From: Methylovulum sp.
GTDB lineage: Bacteria; Pseudomonadota; Gammaproteobacteria; Methylococcales; Methylomonadaceae
Reading direction: 5' to 3'
Assembly: GCA_030653435.1 (NCBI GenBank)
Contig: JAURZI010000044.1
Coordinates: 1 to 64,000, forward strand
DNA length: 64,000 nt
Within the stretch, counting starts at the first letter, position 1; every line of letters starts with the position of its first letter. Both the position numbers and the translations under genes were made by a program. The notes under the pieces are model-generated. The model searched no databases and was not told where the DNA came from. It worked only from the letters and a program-made list of their open reading frames with translations. Of the stretch, positions 25,263 to 35,216 are shown piece by piece.

Positions 25263-25727
25263 TTACATTTGCGATTGCAAGTAATTTTGTATTCCAACTT
25301 GGGCGATTAATTCAAACTGGGTTTCCAACCAATCCACATGCTCTTCTTCGTTGTCTAGGATATGGGTGAAAATATCCCTGGAGATATAATCTTTAATGCT
25401 TTCACAGTAGGCGATGGCTTCCCTCAACAAGGGTATGGCGGCATGCTCCAGTTTTAGGTCACATTCCAGCATTTCTTTGGGATGTTCGCCTATCATTAAT
25501 TTATCAAGGCTTTGCAGATTAGGCAGTCCTTCGAGAAACAATATGCGCTCAATAAGTTGATCGGCATGCTTCATTTCATCGATAGATTCGTGGTATTCCT
25601 TTTCATTGAGTTTTTTAAACCCCCAGTTTTTGTACATGCGTGCGTGCAAAAAATACTGGTTGATTGCGGTTAATTCATTGGTTAGCGCTTTATTAAGAAA
25701 TTCAATAACCTTAGTATCGCCTTTCAT
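25263..25727 (-). CDS. bfr: Bacterioferritin
   Basis: A 154-residue iron-storage subunit that forms a 24-mer with intersubunit heme. Ferroxidase ligands are visible as Glu18 ([12 protein letters not shown]), Glu51/His54 in DEMKHADQ, and the C-terminal [10 protein letters not shown]. Met52 in DEMKHAD is the heme ligand. The sequence is close to the standard Bfr type. It lies 15 bases after bfd and should share its promoter and Fur-like box. The gene converges on the structured RNA described at 25050-25262. Confidence 0.94.
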   Translation of the reverse strand: MKGDTKVIEFLNKALTNELTAINQYFLHARMYKNWGFKKLNEKEYHESIDEMKHADQLIERILFLEGLPNLQSLDKLMIGEHPKEMLECDLKLEHAAIPLLREAIAYCESIKDYISRDIFTHILDNEEEHVDWLETQFELIAQVGIQNYLQSQM

Positions 25728-25742
25728 AAGAACCCTCTTGAT

Positions 25743-25958
25743 CTAATATGCGTTAAGGACAGGTTGGTTTGATGCTGATTGCATTATAGGTTGTTTAGGC
25801 AAATTGTCACCCAACAATTCCCTGAGCTGCTTATTGCACTTTCCGCAATCTCCGCCTACGCCAAAGCATTGAAACAACTGCTTGCGCGTACAAACCCCTT
25901 CACCAATGGCGTTTTTTATTTGCGTGTCGGTCACTGCCTTGCAAACGCATACATACAT
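25743..25958 (-). CDS. bfd: Bacterioferritin-associated ferredoxin
   Basis: A 71-residue [2Fe-2S] protein that reduces bacterioferritin iron for release. The BFD-fold cysteines are C4-x-C6 (MYVCVCKAVTD) and C38-x2-C41 (GGDCGKCNKQL). It is first in the bfd-bfr operon and preceded by a Fur-like sequence, so iron starvation should induce it. The length and motif spacing are typical. Confidence 0.94.
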   Translation of the reverse strand: MYVCVCKAVTDTQIKNAIGEGVCTRKQLFQCFGVGGDCGKCNKQLRELLGDNLPKQPIMQSASNQPVLNAY

Positions 25959-25987
25959 GGAGCATCTCCTGAATTAGCAATCTTTTG

Positions 25988-26010
25988 CAAATAGTAACAA
26001 TTCTCATTAA
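25988..26010 (-). promoter_or_regulatory. Fur-like box upstream of bfd
   Basis: On the minus strand the sequence reads AATGAGAATTGTTACTATTTG, close to the Fur-type pattern built around AATGATAAT/ATTATC. It sits about 30-50 bases before the bfd ATG, where it would cover a promoter. The operon function (iron release) and the fur gene in the same window support it. Confidence 0.6.
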
Positions 26011-26060
26011 AAAAATAAAGCTATTTTTGCATTATGAAGCCACCACATAAAGCGCACCAC

Positions 26061-28382
26061 TCACATGCTCAAACGCACGCCTATCCAGCCTGCCCGTGGC
26101 GCGCCCGGCGAGATAAAACGGCCGTTGTTGAAGGCATCGCCCAGCACTTCAGAGGCATTACCATAAACGCCAAATGAGCTGTAATTATTGTTAAAAACAT
26201 TATCGAGCTTGCCAAATACGGCAAAATGCTTGTTGATCTTATATTCAGCCGTGGCATTCAATAGCCAATAGCCATCCAACGGCGCTGAAACATTGGCCTC
26301 ATCACCGCGAAAATATTGGTCGCCGTTGTACAAACCATTAACGCCCAGCGACACTTGTCGCCACAAATCGACGCCGACAGACCACTTAAACAGATGTTCG
26401 GGTATGCCGGGAATCCGGTCGCCTTGCTTTACTGCAAGGATTTGATCTTCATCGAATGGGTTCTGCACACCGAAGCTATCCAGGAAAGTGGCATCCAGAT
26501 AGGTGTAGTTCGTTGAAAAATGCCAATCGTCAATGCTGCTGAACACTTGTGGATAAGTGACGCTAGCGCCCGCTTCCAGACCATGCCGCACAGTTTGCCC
26601 TACGTTGCTGAAATAGCCTTGATTATTCAGGTTACTGGAAAAATCACGACGGAAAATAATATCGTTGTTATTGGTCGTGTGGAAATATCCCAGGTTCCAT
26701 TGCCCGTCGCCCCGCGCAATTAAATGGGTTAAATGGCCTTTAAAACCTGTCTCAAAAGTGTTCGCGACGACTTGTTTTAACGGCGGATCGGCGACGAATG
26801 AATTAGGCAGTTTGCAAGGCGCCTCTGGGTCGGCGCAGCTTAATTCCATGGCCGTGGGCGCGCGTGAAGATTCACTGTAACTGCCGTATACAGTGACATT
26901 GGGATTGACTTGATAAGTCAATCCTGCGGAAGGGTTAAAGCGCTCAAAGACATGCCGGCCGTTCAGGTTTTTGTCCGGGTCATTGATATATTTGTCCGTC
27001 AACGCCAAATCAACATGGTTGTAGCGACCCGCGATAGTGGCGGTCAACCGGTCAGTGATGGAAAAGCTGTCGGTGATAAAAACACCGACTGTTTCGCCGT
27101 GGGTATGCAGTCTCACTTTGGATTCATCAACAAAGACACCGCTGCCTACTGTGCCTCTGTCTTCGGTCAAGGCGGCCAACTCGGTGTCAGAGCCGAAATG
27201 CACATCGGCATTATCATAGCTGCTGCCTACCGTAAGGCTGTTTTCGTGGGCAAACCAGTCCTGGGCAAACGTCGCCTGCACGGTGCCGCCGCGTGTGTAC
27301 ATTTGGGTAGTGCTGATATTGTTGGTGGCACCATCCACGCTGTCATTAAAACCGACTTCATTACCCTGGACGTCAATAACCATCGCATCCTCGCCATCGC
27401 ACAACAAGGCGTCATCAAATGAACACTCGCCATAGTCGCTATTATCGCCATTGAATGAGTGCATACGGTTCTGGCGGTAATACATATTTCCGCTGAGTTC
27501 AATAGTATCGGATAACGCATAATTGCCCGCCAATTCGGTAAACAGTAGTCGGGTAATGGTTTGATCGGGATGCGTGAATACGGCATTGCGGTTTTGTGCC
27601 AATAATTGCACTGGCGACGCGCCATTGCCGCGCAAATCGTTGTCATTGGTCGCCACCGTCAAGTCCAAACCGCCTCTATCACCCTGCCAACTTAAAGTAC
27701 CTAGCGCCTGTTTTGCCGAGGATGGCGAAAAATCACGCCAACCCTGCTCATCAAAGCTACGCAAATCAACAAAATAACCCCAACTGCCATTATTCCCGCC
27801 ACTGGTAATTTCTTCCGAATGCCGGTCAAACGAACCGCCATAGACTTCCAATTGGTGACCCGGCGCAGAAAACCCGGTTTTGGTTTTTATTGCTATAGCG
27901 CCGCCCAAGCTGTTTAAGCCGTAAACAGGATTAGAGCCACCGTGCAAAGTCGTCGAATCTATCGCGCCGGGCGGAATCAAATCCCAGTTGACCGAATCGC
28001 CGAACGGTTCATTAAAGCGGACGCCGTTAACATAAACCGATAAGCCTTGCGGCATGCCCATGAGCGGCGACGCGACAAAACCCCGATAATATACATCAGG
28101 TTGCAGCGGGTTATTTTGCGCTTCGTTAATATGCACACTGCCCAGGTAGCGGTTGATATAATCTGCCAAGGATATGCTTTGCGATGACCCCAGCTGTGCC
28201 GACGTGACGGTTTGCACAGCTGCCGGAATTTTGTCGGCAGCAACGCCGCCGCCTTGCACAGGCGTTACACCGATAATTTCAACCGCATCCATAGTTATCG
28301 TTTGCCGTTCTTCAGATGCTGCAGACAGGCTTGCCGCCGATAAACTTAGCAAGCCTAATGTGTTTAAAAGCAGTTTATTCAT
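26061..28382 (-). CDS. TonB-dependent outer membrane receptor
   Basis: A 773-residue outer-membrane gated channel. A signal peptide (LLSLSAASLSAASEE) is followed by a plug domain (IPAAVQTVTSAQLGSS, NGVRFNEPFGDSVNWDLIP, LNSLGGAIAIKTKTG) and a 22-strand barrel ending in APRAGWIGVRLSM, with a slightly unusual terminal Met instead of Phe. The acidic insertion CSFDDALLCDGEDAM holds two cysteines. The substrate cannot be told from sequence. The bfd promoter region lies 100 bases beyond its 3' end. No cobalamin riboswitch or clear Fur box was found upstream in 28383-28640. Confidence 0.88.
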   Translation of the reverse strand: MNKLLLNTLGLLSLSAASLSAASEERQTITMDAVEIIGVTPVQGGGVAADKIPAAVQTVTSAQLGSSQSISLADYINRYLGSVHINEAQNNPLQPDVYYRGFVASPLMGMPQGLSVYVNGVRFNEPFGDSVNWDLIPPGAIDSTTLHGGSNPVYGLNSLGGAIAIKTKTGFSAPGHQLEVYGGSFDRHSEEITSGGNNGSWGYFVDLRSFDEQGWRDFSPSSAKQALGTLSWQGDRGGLDLTVATNDNDLRGNGASPVQLLAQNRNAVFTHPDQTITRLLFTELAGNYALSDTIELSGNMYYRQNRMHSFNGDNSDYGECSFDDALLCDGEDAMVIDVQGNEVGFNDSVDGATNNISTTQMYTRGGTVQATFAQDWFAHENSLTVGSSYDNADVHFGSDTELAALTEDRGTVGSGVFVDESKVRLHTHGETVGVFITDSFSITDRLTATIAGRYNHVDLALTDKYINDPDKNLNGRHVFERFNPSAGLTYQVNPNVTVYGSYSESSRAPTAMELSCADPEAPCKLPNSFVADPPLKQVVANTFETGFKGHLTHLIARGDGQWNLGYFHTTNNNDIIFRRDFSSNLNNQGYFSNVGQTVRHGLEAGASVTYPQVFSSIDDWHFSTNYTYLDATFLDSFGVQNPFDEDQILAVKQGDRIPGIPEHLFKWSVGVDLWRQVSLGVNGLYNGDQYFRGDEANVSAPLDGYWLLNATAEYKINKHFAVFGKLDNVFNNNYSSFGVYGNASEVLGDAFNNGRFISPGAPRAGWIGVRLSM

Positions 28383-28640
28383 GACCTGACCTTAGCTTAG
28401 AAATAGCCCATCTTAGCTAAATCATCTGGCCCGCCATAGGACGCGCCGGTAAAAAGGAAATATTCCCGGCAACAAAGCTCATGCCAACTGCACTGAATCC
28501 AGCAATTTGATTTTGTTGAATCCAGTAATGCTCTTATACTGGAAATCGAATATCAGGGGCATTATCGGTTATGACGACTTACCTTGGCTCCAATCTACAT
28601 TGCAAAACACATACCCGCATAATTATCCTGTGAGAACCCC

Positions 28641-29612
28641 ATGTCGCGTTGGTTGAAACGAATTGCCCTTGTCACGTCGTTATTATTTGCTGTAGCAGCG
28701 TTCATACGCTATCAGGGGATACAGTATCTGGCGGCATATTCTGGTCAAGACTGGGCGCGGGATCTGCCGACAGTCACAGGTGCCGACAACTGCACCAGCG
28801 ACCCCATCAACGTCCTCAGCTATAATGTCGAATATGGTTCAGAATTTATTGAATCGATGGCGGCGCGTTTTCGTGGTGGCAGTACCGGCGGCGCTTTGCC
28901 GTGGTCAGTACGGTTACCTGAAATCCGTGCACGCATCGCCGGCTATGCAGCCGATTTAATCGGCTTCCAAGAAACCCATACCGATAAAGATATCGCCACT
29001 ATTGTGCCTTTAACGCAATACACACTGGTCAGCTATCATCTGGGTAATTTTCAGTACGGGGATGCCGCCCTGCTCTTCAAGACGGCCAGATTTGAATTAT
29101 TGGACAGCGGCCAGGTCTGGCTGGGCCCCAACCCTAAGCTACCTATGAGCTTCGGGTTTCGGCCTTTGGCAATGATACGTTATGTCAACTGGGCAATGCT
29201 ACGCGAAAAAAACAACGGATTTACCTTTATGTTCGTCAACACCCATTTTGACAACGCCAGCGCCAATAAGGAACCGAGTGCAACATTGTTCCACGACCAG
29301 ATTGCCACTCTGGCAAAAGGCTTGCCGATGATTGTCACCGGGGATTTTAATACCACCGCCACAACCGAACGCTATCGCCGGTTTACCGGTGCCGATGACA
29401 ACCCTCCGCTTTTACATAATGCTTATACGCTGGCTAAACTACCGCCGGTTGCGGCAAAACTGCACCCCAACCAGCGTATAGACCATATTCTCGCCGGCGG
29501 CCCCTGTAAAGTGGCCGCCGAAATATGGTTTATAGACCCGCGACCGCTCAAAAACGGGCAACCCATGTCGGATCACGACCCTGTGCTTGCACGCTTGCGC
29601 TTTAGGCCGTAA
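28641..29612 (+). CDS. Endonuclease/exonuclease/phosphatase family protein, membrane-anchored
   Basis: 323 residues with an N-terminal membrane anchor or uncleaved signal (IALVTSLLFAVAAFIRY) and an EEP domain. Motifs are NVLSYNVEYG, IGFQETHTD (catalytic Glu), MFVNTHFDN, VTGDFNTTA, and the C-terminal SDHDPVLARLRF. The family includes DNase I-like nucleases and phosphodiesterases; the substrate is undetermined. A periplasm-facing location is inferred from the anchor. It is divergent from the TonB receptor gene across 258 bases with no recognisable element besides the two presumed promoters, and convergent with glgB. Confidence 0.85.
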   Translation: MSRWLKRIALVTSLLFAVAAFIRYQGIQYLAAYSGQDWARDLPTVTGADNCTSDPINVLSYNVEYGSEFIESMAARFRGGSTGGALPWSVRLPEIRARIAGYAADLIGFQETHTDKDIATIVPLTQYTLVSYHLGNFQYGDAALLFKTARFELLDSGQVWLGPNPKLPMSFGFRPLAMIRYVNWAMLREKNNGFTFMFVNTHFDNASANKEPSATLFHDQIATLAKGLPMIVTGDFNTTATTERYRRFTGADDNPPLLHNAYTLAKLPPVAAKLHPNQRIDHILAGGPCKVAAEIWFIDPRPLKNGQPMSDHDPVLARLRFRP

Positions 29613-29666
29613 CGTTCGGCTTTACAGACATAACAAGCGCGCCCCGACACTGCCTAACGATAAGAT

Positions 29667-31844
29667 TTAAGCCAGCTTTAGAATAAGCCCGCCAAGTGGC
29701 GGTAGGGTCAGGTTAATAGAGTGCGGCAAATTCATCCAGGGAATGGCTTCAGAAATAACTTCGCCATTCACGACGTTGCTACCCGCATACCCGCTTAAAT
29801 CGGAGTTAAATACCTCCTGATAACTGCCGGCTACAGGCACGCCAATCCGGTAATTTTCCCTGACCACCGGCGTAAAACTGAGCACAATAATTAATTCCTG
29901 GTCGCCATCTTTACGGCGATAACTGATGACGGATTGCGCGACATCATGGCAGTCTATCCACTCGAAGCCATGATGGACAAAGTCCAGTTTGTACAAGGGC
30001 GGCTGCGCTTGGTAAAGGCTGTTCAAGTCTTTTACTAACGCTTGGACGCCTTGATGTAGCGGGTATTCCAGTACATACCAGTCCAGGGTCTGGTTAAAAT
30101 TCCACTGTGTGCCCTGAGCAAATTCACAGCCCATGAACAGCAGTTTTTTGCCCGGATAAGTAAACATCATCGTATAAAGCAAACGTAAATTGGCAAACCG
30201 TTGCCATTCATCGCCGGGCATTTTATTGACCATCGAGCCTTTGCCGTGGACCACTTCATCATGCGAAAAAGGCAAGGTGAAATTCTCGGTAAAAGCGTAC
30301 AGCATACCGAAAGTCAACTGGTCATGATGAAAGCGTCTGTGGATGGGATCTTCTTGCATATATTCCAGAATATCGTTCATCCAGCCCATATTCCACTTCA
30401 TCGAGAAACCTAGGCCCCCAACCCAGGTAGGCCTTGTGACCTGTGGCCAAGCGGTTGACTCTTCGGCCATCATAACCGTGCCGGGGAACTGCTGATGGGT
30501 AATCGTGTTGAGTTCCCTGAAAAAATCGATAGCTTCAAGATTCTCATTGCCGCCATAAATATTAGGGACCCAGTCGTCTTTTTCACGGGAGTAATCCAGA
30601 TACAACATAGAAGCGACCGCATCCACGCGTAAACCGTCCAGATGAAATTCCTCCATCCAAAACACGGCGCTAGACAACAGAAAGTTTCTGACTTCATTAC
30701 GCCCGTAGTTATAAATCAGCGTGCCCCAATCCCGATGTTCGCCCTTGCGCGGGTCTTCATGCTCATAAAGCGCGCTGCCGTCAAAACGGGCCAACGCAAA
30801 GGCATCCTTGGGGAAATGTGCGGGCACCCAATCCAGGATCACGCCGATCATGTTCTGGTGGCAGGTATCCATAAAATAACGAAAGTCATCCGGTGTGCCG
30901 AAACGGCTGGTCGGCGCAAAATAACCGGTGGTTTGGTAACCCCAGGAAGCATCTAGCGGATGTTCGGTGATAGGCATCAATTCAATATGGGTAAAGCCCA
31001 ATTCTTTGACATAAGCAACAAGCTGGTCAGCCAGGTCGCGGTAATTCAGGAACTGGTCGAGATCGCCGCGCCGCCACGAGCCCAGATGCACTTCATAAAT
31101 CGACATCGGCTCATGCAACCAGTCATGGCTACTCCGGCGTATCATCCACTCCTCATCTTGCCAGGAATAATTATTTTCTTGCACCACAATCGAGGCAGTT
31201 TTGGGCCGTAATTCAAACTGTTGTCCATAAGGATCTGTTTTGCTCAAAATCTCATTGCTTTGGCGGTTTAACAATTCAAATTTATACAAACAACCGACCT
31301 CCAAGCCAGGGATAAACAGTTCCCAAATACCGCTGCCGCCCAAGCTACGCATGGGGTTACAGCGTCCGTCCCAGCGGTTAAAGTCGCCGACTACGCTAAC
31401 CCGGCCCGCATTGGGCGCCCATACGGTAAACAGCACACCGGTTATGTCGTCTACGGTATGCAGATGTGCACCCATTTTCTGGTAGATATGCCAGTGCTTG
31501 CCTTCGGCAAACAAATGCCGGTCAAATTCCGGCAATTGCACGCCAAAATCGTAAGGGTCGTAATGGCAATGCTCGCCGCCGTCTTTATCTATCCAGGCCA
31601 GTTGATAATGCTCAGGCAGTTCGTTGGCTGGCGCGGTGTATTCAAAAAAATCGGTACCCGTTATCCGGGGGATTTCTGCACCACCGTCAGCAAAACGGAC
31701 GGATTCCGCATAGGGCAAATAAACTTTAACGTTAACCCGATTTTCGTGCGGGTGGCGACCCAAAACAGAAAAAGGATCGTGATGATTTGCCTCAGTAATT
31801 TTTATTGAATCACTGTCCAGCTTGTAGTTAGATTGCTTTTCCAT
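29667..31844 (-). CDS. glgB: 1,4-alpha-glucan branching enzyme GlgB
   Basis: Adds alpha-1,6 branches during glycogen synthesis. The start at 31844 ([14 protein letters not shown]) gives 725 residues, the normal size. An N-terminal CBM48-type domain ([21 protein letters not shown] pattern) precedes the GH13 barrel with [18 protein letters not shown] (nucleophile Asp), [10 protein letters not shown] (acid Glu) and [12 protein letters not shown]. It stands apart from other glycogen genes here, but the debranching and trehalose genes at 55.8-64 kb act on its product. The gene is monocistronic. Confidence 0.94.
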   Translation of the reverse strand: MEKQSNYKLDSDSIKITEANHHDPFSVLGRHPHENRVNVKVYLPYAESVRFADGGAEIPRITGTDFFEYTAPANELPEHYQLAWIDKDGGEHCHYDPYDFGVQLPEFDRHLFAEGKHWHIYQKMGAHLHTVDDITGVLFTVWAPNAGRVSVVGDFNRWDGRCNPMRSLGGSGIWELFIPGLEVGCLYKFELLNRQSNEILSKTDPYGQQFELRPKTASIVVQENNYSWQDEEWMIRRSSHDWLHEPMSIYEVHLGSWRRGDLDQFLNYRDLADQLVAYVKELGFTHIELMPITEHPLDASWGYQTTGYFAPTSRFGTPDDFRYFMDTCHQNMIGVILDWVPAHFPKDAFALARFDGSALYEHEDPRKGEHRDWGTLIYNYGRNEVRNFLLSSAVFWMEEFHLDGLRVDAVASMLYLDYSREKDDWVPNIYGGNENLEAIDFFRELNTITHQQFPGTVMMAEESTAWPQVTRPTWVGGLGFSMKWNMGWMNDILEYMQEDPIHRRFHHDQLTFGMLYAFTENFTLPFSHDEVVHGKGSMVNKMPGDEWQRFANLRLLYTMMFTYPGKKLLFMGCEFAQGTQWNFNQTLDWYVLEYPLHQGVQALVKDLNSLYQAQPPLYKLDFVHHGFEWIDCHDVAQSVISYRRKDGDQELIIVLSFTPVVRENYRIGVPVAGSYQEVFNSDLSGYAGSNVVNGEVISEAIPWMNLPHSINLTLPPLGGLILKLA

Positions 31845-32271
31845 GTTGTATCGCCTCGATGTTAGGGATGGTGTCACCCCCAATCTTACCAAATAAAGCG
31901 GCCATTGTAATAACCATTATAATAATATGTAATGGACATCTAAACGTGGACACCGGTTTAGGCCGCACACTATATAAACCCGTGCAAATTCCAATGACGT
32001 GGGATAGTTACTCCCATCTGATTGAGAAAACGTCTAAGTTTTGAAAACAGGCAACGCCTACCGTCACACGAAACGTAGGGCGCGCCGCGCGCGCCTTTCC
32101 CGGTATCGAACCGCCGATGGCGCGCACAGCGCGACCTACGGTGGGGAAAGGCTGAATAATGACCTCTGGCAATGAGTCGAACTCGTAAAGATGGGGCTTT
32201 AACTTACAAAAATCGAAAACCTAGCCGTTCGGAACATATCCCTGCCCATCCACAATTAAGGTGTTAATGTC
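31845..32271. repeat. Intergenic stretch with a GC-rich REP-like inverted repeat (32072-32140)
   Basis: The core runs from CGTAGGGCGCGCCGCGCGCG near 32072 to GATGGCGCGCACAGCGCGACC near 32115-32136 and pairs into a long imperfect hairpin. A closely similar unit lies at 59941-60023, with the same GTAGGGCG...GATGGCGCGC...CCTAC order and the same trailing GGCTGAATA. The rest of the 427-base gap shows no gene; a promoter for the downstream plus-strand gene is presumably near its right end. Confidence 0.6.
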
Positions 32272-32814
32272 ATGACAAGACCGATAGTTATTTTAACAGC
32301 CCTATTAATTCCATATTTTGTGCAAGCGGAAACAAAGGACACAGCCATGTACATACAATCCACCGCGTTTCAACATCAGGCTGAAATCCCCAGTCCCTAC
32401 ACCTGTGACGGAGCTAATTTGTCGCCACCCATCAATTGGTCACCCATACCCGCAGCCAGCAAAAGCTTGGTGCTCATTGTCGATGATCCTGACGCGCCCG
32501 ACCCGGCCGCACCTAAATTAACGTGGGTACATTGGGTGTTATATAACCTACCCGTCCATAGCACCGGATTAGCGGAAGCGGTAAAGGTTTTACCAACGGG
32601 CACGGGGCAAGGTTTAAATGATTGGAAAAAAACCGGCTATAGCGGCCCTTGCCCACCGATTGGACGCCATCGTTATGTCCATAAATTGTATGCTTTGGAT
32701 ATAGAGCTACCTGCCAGTTCGGGGACACCGACTAAAGCTGAACTGGAGCAAGCCATGCAAGGGCATATTTTGGCAAAAGCCGAATTAATCGGCACATACC
32801 AAAAGCAAAAATAA
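32272..32814 (+). CDS. YbhB/YbcL-family (PEBP-like) protein, secreted
   Basis: A 180-residue protein of the phosphatidylethanolamine-binding/Raf-kinase-inhibitor-like family with a signal peptide (ILTALLIPYFVQA). Motifs are YTCDGANLSPPINWS, VLIVDDPDAPDP, WVHWVLYNLP and GYSGPCPPIGRHRYVHKLYALD, forming the ligand pocket with the conserved DPDAP and GxHRY. Bacterial members have no settled function. It stands alone on the plus strand. Confidence 0.88.
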   Translation: MTRPIVILTALLIPYFVQAETKDTAMYIQSTAFQHQAEIPSPYTCDGANLSPPINWSPIPAASKSLVLIVDDPDAPDPAAPKLTWVHWVLYNLPVHSTGLAEAVKVLPTGTGQGLNDWKKTGYSGPCPPIGRHRYVHKLYALDIELPASSGTPTKAELEQAMQGHILAKAELIGTYQKQK

Positions 32815-33156
32815 GCGCCTATCGGTAAATTTCAAAAGTTACCGTCTTCGTTTCGGCTAGACTCGTCGGACTACGACTGAGCCACTTTCAGCCGTCAATC
32901 CTATGCCAACACTTAGTGTCGGCGTCTATATGCCTAGCGTTGTTATAAGATGCTGCCTAATGATTACAAAATGGTATAGATTCAGTAGGCAAACCGTAAT
33001 GCGGTGCAGGATATGCTGTATCTCAAATAAGATTGTCTAATATATCAGTGACAACCACGGATACTACGATAGGTCATGGCATAGCCAAAACCGGTATGTG
33101 CTGAATGCAGTGAAAGCAGAGTTTAATACGACCAACAGTGGACACCTTGCCTGGAT
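32815..33156 (+). other. Intergenic stretch with an orphan reading-frame fragment
   Basis: This 342-base gap precedes the two-component operon. An open frame from 33041 to a TGA at 33158-33160 encodes 39 residues (GYYDRSWHSQNRY...GHLAWI) without an ATG. Its stop overlaps the response-regulator ATG as ATGA, the type of coupling seen within this operon. It may be the tail of a lost upstream gene. The family is not recognised, and the remaining sequence holds nothing I can identify. Confidence 0.3.
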
Positions 33157-33834
33157 ATGAAAATAGCCATTATTGAAGATGATGCCGAAACCAGGGCATA
33201 CCTTGTCAACGGGCTAAAAGAAATCGGCTTCACCGTTGATTCGGCCAGCGATGGCCTGAGCGGTTTACTGCTGGTTAAAGAGGGCCATTATGAGCTGCTG
33301 GTTATCGACAGGATGCTGCCCCATCTTGACGGTCTGACGCTGGTCAAAACCTTGCGTAGTACAGGCTGTACGGTACCTGTATTATTCCTGACGACCCTAT
33401 GCGGCATCGACGACCGCGTTGAAGGTCTGAATGCCGGCGCCGATGATTACCTGGTCAAACCGTTTGCCTTCAGCGAGCTTGCCGCCCGTGTCCATGCGCT
33501 ATTACGCAGGCCCAGGGCGACCATGACAATAAACCTCTTGCGGGCGCAGGACTTGACTATAGATCTACTAAAGAGGGCTGTTAAACGTGACGGCGAAATC
33601 ATTGAGTTACAGCCTACCGAATTCCGCTTGCTGGAATATCTGGCCCGCCATGCTGGACAAGTCGTGACCCGCACGATGTTGTTGGAAAATGTCTGGGATT
33701 TTCACTTTGACCCGAAAACCAATATGGTCGAGACCCATATCAGCCGTTTACGCAGCAAGCTGAATGCAGGCGGCAAACCTGATTTGATTTTAACCGTGCG
33801 TGGCGCCGGCTATATCATCCATGAAACAACCTGA
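33157..33834 (+). CDS. OmpR-family response regulator (metal/envelope efflux type)
   Basis: 225 residues: a receiver domain with phosphoacceptor Asp51 (LLVIDRMLPHLDG) and conserved Lys in ADDYLVKPFAF, then an OmpR-type winged helix (ELQPTEFRLLEYLARHAGQVVT, VETHISRLRSKL). The sensor gene begins inside its last codons (33821), so both are co-translated. The RND efflux operon follows directly. The layout resembles CusRS/CzcRS systems controlling metal efflux; the signal is not known. Confidence 0.88.
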   Translation: MKIAIIEDDAETRAYLVNGLKEIGFTVDSASDGLSGLLLVKEGHYELLVIDRMLPHLDGLTLVKTLRSTGCTVPVLFLTTLCGIDDRVEGLNAGADDYLVKPFAFSELAARVHALLRRPRATMTINLLRAQDLTIDLLKRAVKRDGEIIELQPTEFRLLEYLARHAGQVVTRTMLLENVWDFHFDPKTNMVETHISRLRSKLNAGGKPDLILTVRGAGYIIHETT

Positions 33835-35179
33835 GCTTTTCGGCACCACCAGCTTTAAACTTTCGGTTTTATATCTGGGCCTGTTCGTATGCTCTTTTAT
33901 CGTGATAGGCGCAAGTGTCTATGTATTAACTGTCCATTCCCTGGAACAACAACTTAAAAATGGCATTGAGACGGAAGCAAATCGCCTGAAAGCCGAATAT
34001 GATGCCGGTGGGCTCAATGGCTTGATAGAGGAAATAGCCGAAGACGAGTGCGGAGCGGCTTATCTGTTCGGACTTATCGGCCCGCATAGTCGGCTGCTGG
34101 CCGGTACGTTAAAAAACATCAAACCGGAGGCCGGCTGGCAAGAGCTCACCCATAGGCTAGCCGTGCCGGACGCCACCGGCAATGATAAGCTGTATATCTA
34201 TGTCATCGCCCTGCCTCAGCAGATTTGGCTGGGTGTCGGCGATACCGGCGCATATATTGAAGAGACCGGGAAGGCGATAATCCAGGCCTTTCTATCAGGC
34301 ATAGTCCTGGTGCTGATGCTGGGTGCAGGCGGCGGGATTTATCTTAGCCGCGCCTTTCTGCAAAAAATCGGCGGCATTACCCGATCAACCGAAGCGATTA
34401 TAGCGGGTGACCTGAAGCACCGCCTACCGGTTGCCCAGAACCCCGACGAACTGGACAAACTGGCTTTATTGTTGAACCTGATGCTGGATAAAATCGGCGC
34501 TTTGCTGGAAAACGTCCAGCAAGTTTCCAACGACATCGCGCACGATTTGCGTACACCTATCAGCCGCATGCAATTCAGGCTGGAGAATGCACTTCATAAA
34601 CCGCTGTCGGAAGCGCAATACCATGAACAGATTGCCTGCGCCTTATCCGAAACCGACACCATACTGGCGACCTTTGCCGCGTTGCTGAGAATTTCCCAAA
34701 TTGAAGCAGGGACGCGGCGCAGCGGTTTTAAGCCCGTCAATTTCAGCGACATTGTCGGGTCTGTAACCGACGCGTTGTTCCCGGTTGCCGAAGAGCAGCT
34801 CAAGCTTATCCGTGCGGATATAGACCCTGATATTATCCTGGATGGGGACCAAGAACTGCTGACACAAATGGTGTTTAACCTGTTGGAAAACGCTATCGTC
34901 CATACGCCCGAACAGACGCACATTGAAATTCGTCTGCATGTATCCGGCAATAACATTGAACTGCTGGTTGCCGACAGCGGCCCCGGCATCGCCGAAGCTT
35001 ATCGGCGCAAAGTATTGCAACGGTTTTATCGGCTGGACCAAAGCCGCACCACATCGGGCAACGGCTTGGGCCTTAGTATTGCCGTCGCAGTAGTGGAGCT
35101 GCATGGCGGCACGCTCACCCTGCTGGATAACCGGCCTGGACTTAAAGTGCTGCTGTCATTCCCCGCCCAGCAACGCTGA
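33821..35179 (+). CDS. Sensor histidine kinase of the RND efflux operon
   Basis: 452 residues, starting at 33821 (MKQPELFGTTSFKLS). Helix 1 (VLYLGLFVCSFIVIGASVYVL pattern) and helix 2 (AFLSGIVLVLMLGAGGGIYL) flank a periplasmic sensor of about 130 residues. HAMP, HisKA with the phosphorylated His in VSNDIAHDLRTPISRM, and HATPase boxes (NLLENAIVHT, DSGPGIAEA, GNGLGLSIAVAV) follow. No histidine-rich metal motif is apparent in the periplasmic loop, so the inducer may not be copper. It is coupled to the regulator upstream. Confidence 0.9.
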   Translation: MKQPELFGTTSFKLSVLYLGLFVCSFIVIGASVYVLTVHSLEQQLKNGIETEANRLKAEYDAGGLNGLIEEIAEDECGAAYLFGLIGPHSRLLAGTLKNIKPEAGWQELTHRLAVPDATGNDKLYIYVIALPQQIWLGVGDTGAYIEETGKAIIQAFLSGIVLVLMLGAGGGIYLSRAFLQKIGGITRSTEAIIAGDLKHRLPVAQNPDELDKLALLLNLMLDKIGALLENVQQVSNDIAHDLRTPISRMQFRLENALHKPLSEAQYHEQIACALSETDTILATFAALLRISQIEAGTRRSGFKPVNFSDIVGSVTDALFPVAEEQLKLIRADIDPDIILDGDQELLTQMVFNLLENAIVHTPEQTHIEIRLHVSGNNIELLVADSGPGIAEAYRRKVLQRFYRLDQSRTTSGNGLGLSIAVAVVELHGGTLTLLDNRPGLKVLLSFPAQQR

Positions 35180-35216
35180 ACGGTTATCAATCTTCATTAA
35201 ACATCCCCTACTACAC

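Noticed and set aside
25037-25369. A 110-residue plus-strand frame opposite bfr
   Set aside because: Most of it overlaps the hairpins of the structured RNA and the antisense of bfr. The composition is arginine-rich and non-protein-like, and no homologue is recognised.
26910-27422. A 170-residue frame opposite the TonB receptor
   Set aside because: It lies fully within a well-supported receptor gene on the other strand and shows no domain or ribosome site.
28383-28640. A cobalamin riboswitch or Fur box upstream of the TonB receptor
   Set aside because: No conserved B12-box and no clear Fur-like palindrome could be found in this gap on either strand.
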